This document shows positions 31,717 through 38,498 of a stretch of 38,498 nt of DNA, one piece after another. Position 1 is the first letter of the stretch, and every line of letters begins with the position of its first letter. The translations under genes and the position numbers were made by a program. Source of the DNA: ZC4RG30 sp964396335 (GTDB lineage: Bacteria > Pseudomonadota > Gammaproteobacteria > Steroidobacterales > Steroidobacteraceae); NCBI GenBank assembly GCA_964396335.1, contig CAYNEX010000008.1, positions 1-38,498 of the forward strand, in the 5' to 3' direction. Under the pieces are notes generated by a model, which was not told where the DNA came from, made no database searches, and saw only the letters and a program-made list of their open reading frames with translations.

Positions 31717-32721
31717 CTAACGGTCCCGCCCGACGGCCAGTTCCGCAAGGTCCGCCAGCGCGCGCCGGTAGGGGGAGTCGGGCACCAGGGCGAGGGCGGC
31801 CGCGGCCGCCTGCGACTCTTCCACCGCCCGCTGCTGGGTGTATTCGATGCCGCCGGCGGCGTCGATGCAGGCCACGATGCGGCCCAGGTCCGATTGCCGC
31901 CGCGCGCCATCGCCGGCACCGGCAACGGCGGTGCGGATCAGCTCGCGGTCGGCCGGCGGCGCATGCTTCAGCGTGTGGATCAGCGGCAGCGTCATCTTGC
32001 CCTCGGCGAGGTCCTCGCCCAGGTTCTTGCCGCGGGTGGACGGATCGGAGCGGTAATCCAGCACATCGTCGATCAGCTGGAAGGCCGTGCCGAGCCGGCG
32101 GCCGTATTCGGCCAGCGCGCGCTGCGCCTCGACGCTGCCGCCGGCCAGCACCGCCGCGACCTGGGCGCCGGCCTCGAACAGCTTGGCGGTCTTGCGGTGG
32201 ATCACCTCGAGGTAGCGTTCCTCGGTGGTGTCCGGGTCCTGCGCGTTCATCAGCTGCAGCACCTCGCCCTCGGCGATCACATTGGTGGCGTCGGCCATGA
32301 TCTCCATGACCTGCTGCACGCCGATGGCGGCCATCATCTGGAAGGCGCGCGAATAGACAAAATCGCCCACCAGCACGCTGGCCTCGTTGCCGAACAGCGC
32401 ATTGGCGGTCTGGCGGCCGCGGCGCATGTCCGAGTGGTCCACCACGTCATCGTGCAGCAGCGTGGCCGTATGGATGAATTCAATGAAGCCGGCGGCTTCG
32501 ATATGCCGCTCGCCGGAGGCCCGGGAGCCGGGGGAGGCGGCATGGGAGGACAGCAGCACCACCAGCGGCCGCAGGCGCTTGCCGCCGCCGGCCACGATGT
32601 GCTCGGCCACCTGGCTGACCAGGGGTACAGTGCTGCCCAGGCGGGTGCGGATCACCCTGTCCACGGCAGCCATTTCGTCGGCTACCAGCCCCCGAATCTC
32701 ATCCAGCGTCATCCGGCCCAT
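31717..32721 (-). CDS. ispB: Octaprenyl diphosphate synthase
   Basis: 334 residues from ATG 32721 (AAGGGG upstream); an ATG nine bases further in is an alternative. Seen: both Asp-rich prenyltransferase motifs, LLHDDVVDHSDMRRG and FQLIDDVLDY, plus GGGKRLRPLVVLL and GKNLGEDLAEGKMTLPLI. Known role: makes the polyprenyl (C40) side chain of ubiquinone from farnesyl diphosphate and isopentenyl diphosphate; cytosolic, membrane-associated. It diverges from rplU, the usual arrangement in gammaproteobacteria. An upstream in-frame extension would run into the rplU promoter region and is rejected. Confidence 0.95.
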   Translation of the reverse strand: MGRMTLDEIRGLVADEMAAVDRVIRTRLGSTVPLVSQVAEHIVAGGGKRLRPLVVLLSSHAASPGSRASGERHIEAAGFIEFIHTATLLHDDVVDHSDMRRGRQTANALFGNEASVLVGDFVYSRAFQMMAAIGVQQVMEIMADATNVIAEGEVLQLMNAQDPDTTEERYLEVIHRKTAKLFEAGAQVAAVLAGGSVEAQRALAEYGRRLGTAFQLIDDVLDYRSDPSTRGKNLGEDLAEGKMTLPLIHTLKHAPPADRELIRTAVAGAGDGARRQSDLGRIVACIDAAGGIEYTQQRAVEESQAAAAALALVPDSPYRRALADLAELAVGRDR

Positions 32722-32797
32722 CCCAACCCCTTCCAGCGAGGGGCCAGATGGTATCAGGCCGGCACCGGCGCCCGCCGGCCAGTCACGCGACAAGTGA

Positions 32798-32838
32798 CTG
32801 TTTGACCGTGGAAAACCCGGTGAAATCCTGTTTGACCG
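32798..32838 (+). repeat. Direct repeat in the ispB-rplU gap
   Basis: CTGTTTGACCG occurs at 32798-32808 and 32828-32838, 30 bp apart (about three helical turns). The second copy contains the -35 of the rplU promoter. The first has no matching -10. Confidence 0.6.
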
Positions 32839-32860
32839 GGGCACCTTCGGCCATTAGAAT
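32832..32860 (+). promoter_or_regulatory. Sigma-70 promoter of rplU-rpmA
   Basis: TTGACC (32832-32837), 17-nt spacer, TAGAAT (32855-32860). This is the best promoter in the window. The start would be about 32867, giving a 25-nt leader with GGAG before the rplU ATG. Confidence 0.85.
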
Positions 32861-32891
32861 GCGCGGCCTTTCCGTTCGGAGCCTCATCCAG

Positions 32892-33200
32892 ATGTACGCC
32901 GTGATCGCCACCGGTGGCAAGCAGTACCGGGTCGAAAAAGACAGCCTGATCAAGGTCGAAAAGCTCGATGCCGAGCCGGGTTCGACCGTGTCCTTCGACA
33001 ATGTCCTGCTGGTTGCAGATGGCAGCGACATCAAGGTGGGCAGCCCCCTTGTCAGCGGCGCCAAGGTCAGCGCCACCGTGGAGCGCCACGGCAAGGGTGA
33101 CAAGAAGGTGATCGTCAAGTTCCGTCGCCGCAAGCACTACAAGCGCGCCGGCACGCACCGCCAGCTCTACACGCTGGTGAAGATCACCGCCATCGCTTAA
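32892..33200 (+). CDS. rplU: 50S ribosomal protein L21
   Basis: 102 residues, standard length. Seen: MYAVIATGGKQYRVEKD start, KVIVKFRRRKHYKRAGTHRQLYT, the L21 signature. It binds 23S rRNA in the large subunit. Expressed from the promoter at 32832 and followed after 14 nt by rpmA. The start is fixed by the family N-terminus and by GGAG upstream. Confidence 0.98.
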   Translation: MYAVIATGGKQYRVEKDSLIKVEKLDAEPGSTVSFDNVLLVADGSDIKVGSPLVSGAKVSATVERHGKGDKKVIVKFRRRKHYKRAGTHRQLYTLVKITAIA

Positions 33201-33214
33201 GGAGCTTTACTGAC

Positions 33215-33478
33215 ATGGCACACAAGAAAGCAGGCGGCAGCACGCGTAACGGCCGCGAATCCCACAGCAAGCGCCTTGGCGTGAAGCGTTTCGGCGGCGA
33301 GTCGGTGCTGGCCGGCAACATCCTGGTGCGCCAGCGTGGCACGCCGATGCGCGCGGGCAGCAACGTGGGCACCGGCAGCGACCACACCCTGTTCGCGCTG
33401 GTCGACGGCAAGGTGCAGTTCAGCAAGAAGGGCCCGGAAGGGCGCACCTACGTCAGCGTGGTGCCGACGACCCACTAA
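33215..33478 (+). CDS. rpmA: 50S ribosomal protein L27
   Basis: 87 residues. Seen: MAHKKAGGSTRNGRESHSKRLGVK, beginning directly with the sequence that reaches the peptidyl-transferase centre; there is no N-terminal cleaved extension of the Firmicutes type. It also has GSNVGTGSDHTLFAL. A ribosome site AAGGAG lies before the ATG. It is followed by an intrinsic terminator at 33508. Confidence 0.98.
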   Translation: MAHKKAGGSTRNGRESHSKRLGVKRFGGESVLAGNILVRQRGTPMRAGSNVGTGSDHTLFALVDGKVQFSKKGPEGRTYVSVVPTTH

Positions 33479-33507
33479 AGTCGTCGTCCAATCGAAGATT
33501 CGATCGT

Positions 33508-33533
33508 GAACCCCGGCCTCGCGCCGGGGTTTT
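33508..33533 (+). terminator. Intrinsic terminator between rpmA and obgE
   Basis: CCCCGGC (33511-33517), 5-nt loop, GCCGGGG (33523-33529), then TTTT. It separates the ribosomal genes from obgE. Partial read-through would set the lower level of ObgE. A further perfect repeat ATCGAAGATTCGAT sits just before it at 33491-33504. Confidence 0.85.
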
Positions 33534-33554
33534 CGTCTCAGGAGCCGGAAAGAA

Positions 33555-34943
33555 ATGAAGTTCGTCGATGAAGCAGTCGTGAAGGTCCAGGCCGGCAATG
33601 GCGGGCGCGGCTGCGTCAGCTTCCGGCGCGAGAAGTTCATTCCCTTCGGCGGCCCTGACGGCGGAGATGGCGGCATGGGCGGCAGCGTCTTCCTGCGCGC
33701 GAAGGAAGGCATCAACACGCTGGCGGATTTCCGCATCCAGCGCACCTATCGGGCGCGCAACGGCGAGGGCGGTTCGGGCAACGATTGCACCGGGCGCGGT
33801 GGCGAGGACCTGTACATCGACGTGCCGGTGGGCACCACCATCACCGACGAAGAAACCGGCGAGTTGCTGGGCGACCTGAAGACGGCCGGCCAGACGCTGA
33901 AGGTGGCGCAGGGCGGCAAGGGCGGATTCGGCAACACCCGATTCAAGTCCAGCACCAACCGCGCGCCGCGGCAGTTCGGCTCGGGCCTGCCGGGCGAGAA
34001 GCGCACGCTGCGCTTCGAGATGAAGGTGATCGCGGATGTGGGCCTGCTGGGCCTGCCCAATGCCGGCAAGTCGACGCTGATCCGTGCGGTGTCCGCCGCG
34101 CGGCCGCGCGTGGCCGACTATCCCTTCACCACGCTGTATCCGAACCTGGGCGTGGTGGACGTGGGTGAGCATCGCAGCTTCGTGATGGCCGACATCCCCG
34201 GCCTGATCGAGGGCGCGGCTGAAGGCGCGGGCCTGGGTCATCGCTTCCTGAAGCACCTGCAGCGCACGCGCGTGCTGCTGCACCTGATCGACATGCTGCC
34301 GCCCGATCCGGAGGCCGACCCGGTGCGCGATGCGCGCGCCATTGTCGCCGAGCTTGAAAAGTACGATCCGGAGCTGGCTGCCAGGCCGCGCTGGCTGGTG
34401 CTGAACAAGATGGACCTGATGCTGCCGGAAGAGGCGCGCGAGCGGGCGCTGCAGATCGTGCGCGGATTGAAGTTCACCGGCCCGGTGTTCCTGATCTCGG
34501 CGGCGACCGGCGAGGGCACGCGCCAGCTGGCGCAGTCGTTGATGGAGCTGATCGAGGCCACGGCCGAAGGGCGCGAACCTGAGATCCGCGGTGCACTGGA
34601 AGTGCCGATGCTGGTGGAGAAGAAGAAGGCCGGGGCGAAGGCTGTGCCCGGGACTTCCGGCAGGACGTCGGCCGCCAGCAAGAAGCCCGCCGCCGCGGCG
34701 GTGCCGAGGCCGGCCGCCAAGTGGCCGGTGAAAGGCAGGAAGAAGGCCGCGAAGAAGGTGGCCGGGCCGCTGGCGAAGAAGGCCGCAAAGAAGACGGCGA
34801 AGGCGACCGGGAAGAAAGTTGCCGGCAGGACTGCTGCCCGCAAGTCGGTCCGCCCGGCTGCCGTGAAGTCGAAGCTTGCCCGGAAGGGCAAGGGTCCGCG
34901 CAAGAGCGCACGGCCTGCCGGCAAGCGGCGCAACCGCCGCTGA
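33555..34943 (+). CDS. obgE: ObgE/CgtA GTPase with a long basic C-terminal tail
   Basis: 462 residues; typical ObgE is about 340-390. Seen: Obg glycine-rich fold (1-159, GGRGCVSFRREKFIPFGGPDGGDGG region), G domain with GLPNAGKST (G1), DIPG (G3), NKMD (G4) and SA (G5). Beyond residue 355 the protein continues for 107 residues made almost only of Lys, Ala, Arg, Pro, Gly, Ser and Thr with repeated KKAAKK units; about 39 are Lys/Arg by hand count and none are Asp/Glu. Known role: GTPase acting in 50S assembly, stress response and chromosome segregation. The tail resembles histone-H1-like bacterial tails and may bind nucleic acid (inference). It lies 76 nt after rpmA, with a terminator in between. 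Confidence 0.96.
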   Translation: MKFVDEAVVKVQAGNGGRGCVSFRREKFIPFGGPDGGDGGMGGSVFLRAKEGINTLADFRIQRTYRARNGEGGSGNDCTGRGGEDLYIDVPVGTTITDEETGELLGDLKTAGQTLKVAQGGKGGFGNTRFKSSTNRAPRQFGSGLPGEKRTLRFEMKVIADVGLLGLPNAGKSTLIRAVSAARPRVADYPFTTLYPNLGVVDVGEHRSFVMADIPGLIEGAAEGAGLGHRFLKHLQRTRVLLHLIDMLPPDPEADPVRDARAIVAELEKYDPELAARPRWLVLNKMDLMLPEEARERALQIVRGLKFTGPVFLISAATGEGTRQLAQSLMELIEATAEGREPEIRGALEVPMLVEKKKAGAKAVPGTSGRTSAASKKPAAAAVPRPAAKWPVKGRKKAAKKVAGPLAKKAAKKTAKATGKKVAGRTAARKSVRPAAVKSKLARKGKGPRKSARPAGKRRNRR

Positions 34944-34969
34944 ATGCCAGGAAGGACCTTCCGGAAACG

Positions 34970-34998
34970 AAACAGGCCCGCATCAAGCGGGCCTGTTC
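34970..34998 (-). terminator. Bidirectional terminator between obgE and rpsT
   Basis: AACAGGCCCGC (34971-34981) and GCGGGCCTGTT (34987-34997) form a perfect 11-bp stem with loop ATCAA. Reading on the minus strand, GTTTCGTTTC follows, a T-rich tract that suits termination of rpsT. On the plus side it follows the obgE stop by 27 nt. Confidence 0.82.
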
Positions 34999-35021
34999 AC
35001 ATCACGGGATGACCGGGCGGC

Positions 35022-35291
35022 TTACTTGCCGGCAGCAGCCTTCGCGCGGGCCGCCAGGCGGCTCTTGTGGCGGGCAGCCTTGTTGCGGTGGATCAGGCCC
35101 TTGTTGACCATCGAGTCGATGGTGGGCTGCGCAGCGCGCAGGCCGGACAGCGCCGTCTCGGGGTTGCCGGAGGCTGCAGCCTCGGTGGCCTTGCGAATGG
35201 CGGTGCGCAGGCGCGACCGGTTGGCCACGTTCTGGGCGCGATGCTTGACTGCTTGCCGCGCTGCCTTTTCGGCCGACTTCGTATTCGCCAC
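35022..35291 (-). CDS. rpsT: 30S ribosomal protein S20
   Basis: 89 residues from a GTG start. Seen: ANTKSAEKAARQAVKHRAQN after the start, SRLRTAIRKA and GLIHRNKAARHKSRL, the S20 signature. It binds 16S rRNA early in 30S assembly. The start is non-ATG and its nearest GGAG is 12 nt away, too far for efficient initiation. E. coli rpsT also uses a non-ATG start (UUG) and is autoregulated at translation, so similar control is plausible here (inference). Monocistronic, flanked by the terminator at 34970. Confidence 0.95.
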   Translation of the reverse strand: MANTKSAEKAARQAVKHRAQNVANRSRLRTAIRKATEAAASGNPETALSGLRAAQPTIDSMVNKGLIHRNKAARHKSRLAARAKAAAGK

Positions 35292-35339
35292 TTTGCTTAC
35301 AATCTCCGCTGAGAATTCTGCCCGGGATCGGGGCCGCGT

Positions 35340-35368
35340 AGTGTGGGGATCGACGGCCCGGAAGTCAA
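35340..35368 (-). promoter_or_regulatory. Promoter of rpsT
   Basis: On the minus strand TTGACT (35368-35363), 17-nt spacer, CACACT (35345-35340) as a weak -10. The predicted start is about 42 nt before the GTG. The -35 is strong, the -10 poor. Confidence 0.55.
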
Positions 35369-35446
35369 CCGCCAGGCGCGGTTGCCGATCCACAATCCAT
35401 GGGAATTTCAGCAGCTTGGGGCCGGGTGGGGCGGCCGGCGTTCTGA

Positions 35447-35452
35447 TAGGCT
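35447..35452 (+). promoter_or_regulatory. Possible -10 of the murJ operon
   Basis: TAGGCT in TGATAGGCTGCC, 9 nt before the murJ ATG, with no ribosome site between. If used, murJ mRNA would have a leader of two or three bases at most. No good -35 is visible. Confidence 0.35.
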
Positions 35453-35461
35453 GCCGCGGCG

Positions 35462-37021
35462 ATGAGCCGCCCCCTCCTGAAGAGCACCGGCAGCACCGGT
35501 GCCGCCACCCTGCTGTCGCGCATCACCGGCCTCATCCGGGACGCGCTGATGGCGCAGATCCTGGGTGCCGGCGTGGCCTCGGACGCCTTCTACGCGGCCT
35601 TCAAGATCCCGAACTTCATGCGCCGGCTGTTCGCCGAGGGAGCCTTCTCGCAGGCCTTCGTGCCGGTGATCTCCGAGTACCGCACGCAGCGGCAGCAGCA
35701 AGACGTGAAGGAGCTCGTCTCGGGTGTGGCCGGCACGCTCGGAACGGTGCTGCTCATCTTCAGCGCGCTGGGCGTGATCGCCGCGCCGGTGATCATCCTG
35801 CTGTTCGCGCCGGGTTTCGTCGGCGACGACCGTTATGCGCTCACCGTCGAGATGCTGCGGTGGACCTTCCCGTTCCTGTTCTTCATCTCGATGACCTCGC
35901 TGCTGGCGGGGGTCTTGAACAGCTACGGGCGGTTTTTCCTGCCGGCCTTCGCGCAGGTGATCATGAACCTGGTGCTGATCGGCGCGGCGATCTGGTTCGC
36001 GCCGCACAGCGACAGCCCCGGGGTGGTGCTGGCGATCGCGGTGTTCATCTCCGGCGCCGCGCAGGTGCTGTTCCAGTTGCCGGCCGTGGCGCGCCTGGGG
36101 CTGCTGTCCTGGCCGCGGTGGCGGCCGCGACTGGAAGGCGTCGTGCGGGTCGCCAGGCTGATGGTGCCGGGCATCATCGGGTCCTCGGCAGCGCAGATCA
36201 GCCTGCTGCTCGACACCGTGATCGTGTCGTTCCTGGCCGCCGGCAGCATGACCTGGCTGTATTTCGCCGACCGCCTGATGGAGTTCCCGCTGGGCGTGTT
36301 CAGCATCGCGCTGGCCACGGTGATCCTGCCGTCGCTGTCGGCCAACCATGCCTCGCGCAGCATGGCGCAGTTCGCCGCCACGCTGGACTGGGCGCTGCGC
36401 ATGGTGGTGGTGCTGGTGACGCCGGCGGCGGTGGGCATGCTGTGTTTCGCCGGCCCGATGACGGCGATGATCCTCGGTTACCGTGAATTCGACATGGAGG
36501 ACGTGCAGCGCACCAGCTATGCGCTGATGGCGTACTCCTGGGGACTGGTGGCATTCAGCCTGGTGAAGGTGCTGGTGCCGGGGTATTACGCGCGGCAGAA
36601 CACGAAGCGGCCGGTGCGCATCGCCGTGACGGCCCTGGCGGTCACCACCGCGCTGAATGTGCTGGTGGTGATCCCCGCCGCGAAGCTGGGTTTTCCCGAG
36701 CCGCATATCCTGATCGCCACTGCCACCTGCATCGGCGGTGCGGTCAATACCTTCCTGCTGTGGCGCGGGCTGACGGGCGAGGGCGTGCTGGTGCTGTCCC
36801 CGGGCTGGAAGCTGCTGCTGCTGCGGGTGCTGGTCGCCAACCTGGTGATGGGTTCGCTGCTGGTATGGCTGGCCGGTGACACGGCGCGCTGGATGGACAT
36901 GGGCTTCATCGAACGCCTGTGGCGCGGTGGTGGCGGCATCCTGCTCGCGGCCATCCTCTATTTCGTGGTGCTGGCGGCGCTCGGCATGCGCCAGCGCCAC
37001 CTGCGGTCGGCGCGCCCCTGA
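35462..37021 (+). CDS. murJ: Lipid II flippase MurJ
   Basis: 519 residues, polytopic membrane protein of the MOP superfamily with about 14 hydrophobic segments. Seen: N-terminal SRITGLIRDALMAQILGAG and the MurJ motif KIPNFMRRLFAEGAFSQAFVPV carrying the essential Arg residues, and LMEFPLGVFSIALATVILPSLS. Known role: moves lipid II across the inner membrane for peptidoglycan synthesis. The stop overlaps the ribF start (TGATG). The start is the first ATG and matches the family N-terminus; no Shine-Dalgarno is visible. Confidence 0.96.
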   Translation: MSRPLLKSTGSTGAATLLSRITGLIRDALMAQILGAGVASDAFYAAFKIPNFMRRLFAEGAFSQAFVPVISEYRTQRQQQDVKELVSGVAGTLGTVLLIFSALGVIAAPVIILLFAPGFVGDDRYALTVEMLRWTFPFLFFISMTSLLAGVLNSYGRFFLPAFAQVIMNLVLIGAAIWFAPHSDSPGVVLAIAVFISGAAQVLFQLPAVARLGLLSWPRWRPRLEGVVRVARLMVPGIIGSSAAQISLLLDTVIVSFLAAGSMTWLYFADRLMEFPLGVFSIALATVILPSLSANHASRSMAQFAATLDWALRMVVVLVTPAAVGMLCFAGPMTAMILGYREFDMEDVQRTSYALMAYSWGLVAFSLVKVLVPGYYARQNTKRPVRIAVTALAVTTALNVLVVIPAAKLGFPEPHILIATATCIGGAVNTFLLWRGLTGEGVLVLSPGWKLLLLRVLVANLVMGSLLVWLAGDTARWMDMGFIERLWRGGGGILLAAILYFVVLAALGMRQRHLRSARP

Positions 37022-37953
37022 TGCGGCTGGTGCGGCACCTCGATGCGCGCAGTGCCGGGGCCGGGCCGTATGTGGCGGCCATCGGCGGCTTCGACGGCAT
37101 CCACCTGGGCCACCGCACGCTGATCGATCACGCCCGGTCGATTGCACGCCGGCAGGGCTTGAAGAGCATGGTGCTGAGCTTCGAGCCGCTGCCGAAGGAA
37201 TACTTCGCGCCGCAGGATCCGCCGGCACGCCTGACCAATTTCCGTGAACGCTGGCGGTTGCTCGAGGCCGATGGTCCGGAGGCCTTCTGCGTCCTGCGGT
37301 TCGATGACCGGCTGCGTTCGCACACTGCCCGCCAGTTCGCCGAACTGCTGCTGCGGGGCGGCGTGCGCTATGTCGTGATCGGCCATGATTTCCGCGCCGG
37401 CTACCGTGGCGAGGCCAGCGTTGACTGGTTCCGTGCCCATGGCCCGGCCATGGGCCTCGGCGTCGCGGTGGTCGAACCTGTGATGGGCGAGGGCCTGCGC
37501 ATCGGCAGCGGCGTGATCCGCGGCGCGCTGGCAGCCGGTGACCTGGCGATGGCCGCACGCCTGCTCGGCCGTCCCTATGCCATGCGCGGGCGCGTGGTGG
37601 CCGGCGAGCGGCTGGGCCGGCAGATCGGTTTTCCCACCGCCAACCTGCGCATGGGGCGACGGCGCACCCCGCTGGACGGTATCTTTGCAGTCCGGGTCCG
37701 GGGCGTGGAAGCCGGCCGGGCGCTGGGCGGCGTGGCGAGCCTCGGCACGCGCCCGACGGTGGGCGGCGGGGCGCCGCTGCTGGAAACCCATGTGTTCGAC
37801 TTTGCCGGCGACCTGTACGGACGCGAGATCGAAGTGGAATTCGTGGCGCGGCTGCGCGATGAGCTGCGATTCGAGAATGTGGATGCGATGGTCGCCCAGA
37901 TCCACCGCGATGCCGCCGAGGCACGCGCGGTGCTGTCCGGACGACTGAACTGA
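37021..37953 (+). CDS. ribF: Bifunctional riboflavin kinase / FAD synthetase
   Basis: 310 residues. Seen: FAD-synthetase domain with AAIGGFDGIHLGHRTLI (the HxGH nucleotidyl-transfer motif) and SFEPLPKEYF, GHDFRAGYRG, then the riboflavin-kinase domain with GRQIGFPTANL and VASLGTRPTVGG, LETHVFDF. Known role: riboflavin to FMN to FAD. Overlaps murJ by one base and precedes ileS by 16 nt, the conserved gammaproteobacterial order. There is no leader in which an FMN riboswitch could sit. Confidence 0.95.
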   Translation: MRLVRHLDARSAGAGPYVAAIGGFDGIHLGHRTLIDHARSIARRQGLKSMVLSFEPLPKEYFAPQDPPARLTNFRERWRLLEADGPEAFCVLRFDDRLRSHTARQFAELLLRGGVRYVVIGHDFRAGYRGEASVDWFRAHGPAMGLGVAVVEPVMGEGLRIGSGVIRGALAAGDLAMAARLLGRPYAMRGRVVAGERLGRQIGFPTANLRMGRRRTPLDGIFAVRVRGVEAGRALGGVASLGTRPTVGGGAPLLETHVFDFAGDLYGREIEVEFVARLRDELRFENVDAMVAQIHRDAAEARAVLSGRLN

Positions 37954-37969
37954 AAGAAGGTTGAGATCC

Positions 37970-38498
37970 TTGGCTGACTACAAGAACACCGTGAACCTGC
38001 CGCGCACCGACTTCGCCATGAAGGCGGACCTGGCGCGCCGCGAGCCGGCAATGCTGGCCTGGTGGGAAGAGAACGACATCTATGGCGAACTGCGCCGCGT
38101 CGCACAGGGCCGTCCGCGCTTCGTGCTGCACGATGGCCCGCCGTATGCCAATGGCGCCATCCACATCGGCCATGCCGCCAACAAGATCCTGAAGGACATC
38201 ATCGTCAAGTCGCGTTCGCTCGACGGTTATGACGCGCCTTACATTCCCGGCTGGGACTGCCATGGCCTGCCGATCGAACTGCAGGTCGAGAAGAAGCATG
38301 GCCGTGCCGGGCAGAAGCTCGACGCGCGCGCCTTCCGCGCCGCCTGCCGCGCCTATGCCGCCGAACAGGTGAACCTGCAGCGCCGCGACTTCAAGCGCCT
38401 CGGCGTGATGGGCGACTGGGATCGCCCGTACCTGACCATGGATCCGCGCTTCGAGGCGCAGCAGATCCGCGCGCTGGGCAAGGTGATCGCCAACGGCC
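37970..38498 (+). CDS. ileS: Isoleucyl-tRNA synthetase (3' partial)
   Basis: The first 176 residues, running off the right edge. Seen: ADYKNTVNLPRTDFAMKADLARREP, the class I signature GPPYANGAIHIGHAANKI with its HIGH motif, and PGWDCHGLPIE. Known role: charging tRNA-Ile in the cytosol. No ATG suits the N-terminus. A TTG at 37970 places Ala-Asp-Tyr-Lys as in relatives and has AAGAAGG about 9 nt upstream. A TTG at 37961 is in frame but abuts the ribosome site. Co-transcribed with murJ and ribF. Confidence 0.95.
   Translation, partial: MADYKNTVNLPRTDFAMKADLARREPAMLAWWEENDIYGELRRVAQGRPRFVLHDGPPYANGAIHIGHAANKILKDIIVKSRSLDGYDAPYIPGWDCHGLPIELQVEKKHGRAGQKLDARAFRAACRAYAAEQVNLQRRDFKRLGVMGDWDRPYLTMDPRFEAQQIRALGKVIANG

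Noticed and set aside
36900..37060. FMN riboswitch before ribF
   Set aside because: ribF overlaps the murJ stop, so there is no leader sequence to hold one.
37954..37969. T-box or tRNA-sensing leader before ileS
   Set aside because: Only 16 nt separate ribF and ileS.
35408..38299. Very long open frame on the minus strand opposite murJ, ribF and ileS
   Set aside because: Composition is dominated by His, Arg, Gln, Gly and Pro with no recognisable domain. It lies opposite three clear genes, as expected for antisense frames in GC-rich DNA.
1..38498. Mobile element or genomic island boundaries around the sucrose/esterase locus
   Set aside because: No transposase, integrase or direct repeats flank it. 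The only tRNA (31577) is 4 kb away with no attachment-site copy noticed, and base composition looks uniform by eye.

Overview
The window is GC-rich chromosomal DNA from an aerobic gammaproteobacterium. The best guess, made by eye, is the Xanthomonadales/Nevskiales/Steroidobacterales side of the class. The evidence is the housekeeping block at the right end (ispB, rplU-rpmA-obgE, rpsT, murJ-ribF-ileS, with a proline tRNA), an oxygen-dependent HemF, a TonB-dependent receptor with its own TonB-family protein, and a PA0069-type radical SAM gene behind a CTGT-N8-ACAG LexA box. No insertion sequence, phage gene, CRISPR array or rRNA was seen.

Layout. (1) 1-5634: a plus-strand catabolic run: SDR-like protein (5' end outside the window), CoA-acylating semialdehyde dehydrogenase, FMN 2-hydroxyacid dehydrogenase, a second SDR and a carotenoid/stilbene-cleaving oxygenase. 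(2) 5635-8385: hemF facing left, then hydroxypyruvate isomerase and an NmrA-type reductase facing right. (3) 8522-14899: a TonB-family protein, a metallopeptidase/ATP-grasp pair overlapping by 4 nt, a PQQ dehydrogenase with a fused cytochrome c coupled to a SnoaL-like protein, and the radical SAM gene. (4) 14913-27653: the most distinctive part. A LacI-family regulator and a sucrose phosphorylase (minus strand) diverge from a TonB-dependent receptor, a fructokinase and a GDSL esterase (plus strand). Next to them a second divergent pair of operons encodes two alpha/beta hydrolases (minus) and a second GDSL esterase, a ceramidase-like amidase and an EstD-like esterase (plus). Both divergent promoter regions carry the same LacI-type operator (GCAAAC-G-TTTGC type) overlapping a -35 element. 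(5) 27820-31483: a GGDEF-EAL protein overlapping tail to tail with a membrane PAS-PAS sensor that has no output domain. (6) 31577-38498: tRNA-Pro(CGG), ispB, rplU, rpmA, obgE with a long basic tail, rpsT, murJ, ribF and the start of ileS.

How the genes may work together. Sucrose phosphorylase gives glucose-1-phosphate and fructose, and the fructokinase makes fructose-6-phosphate, so the pair forms a complete sucrose route. Six exported or envelope acyl/amide hydrolases sharing what looks like the same regulator suggest that the natural substrate is an acylated or aromatic-esterified sucrose (plant acylsugar or hydroxycinnamoyl sucrose type), deacylated in the periplasm before the sucrose is used. 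This is inference. No inner-membrane sugar permease is encoded in the locus.

Several genes (hemF, hyi, the radical SAM gene, possibly murJ) have a -10-like hexamer 6-9 nt before the start codon and no Shine-Dalgarno, which suggests leaderless mRNAs.
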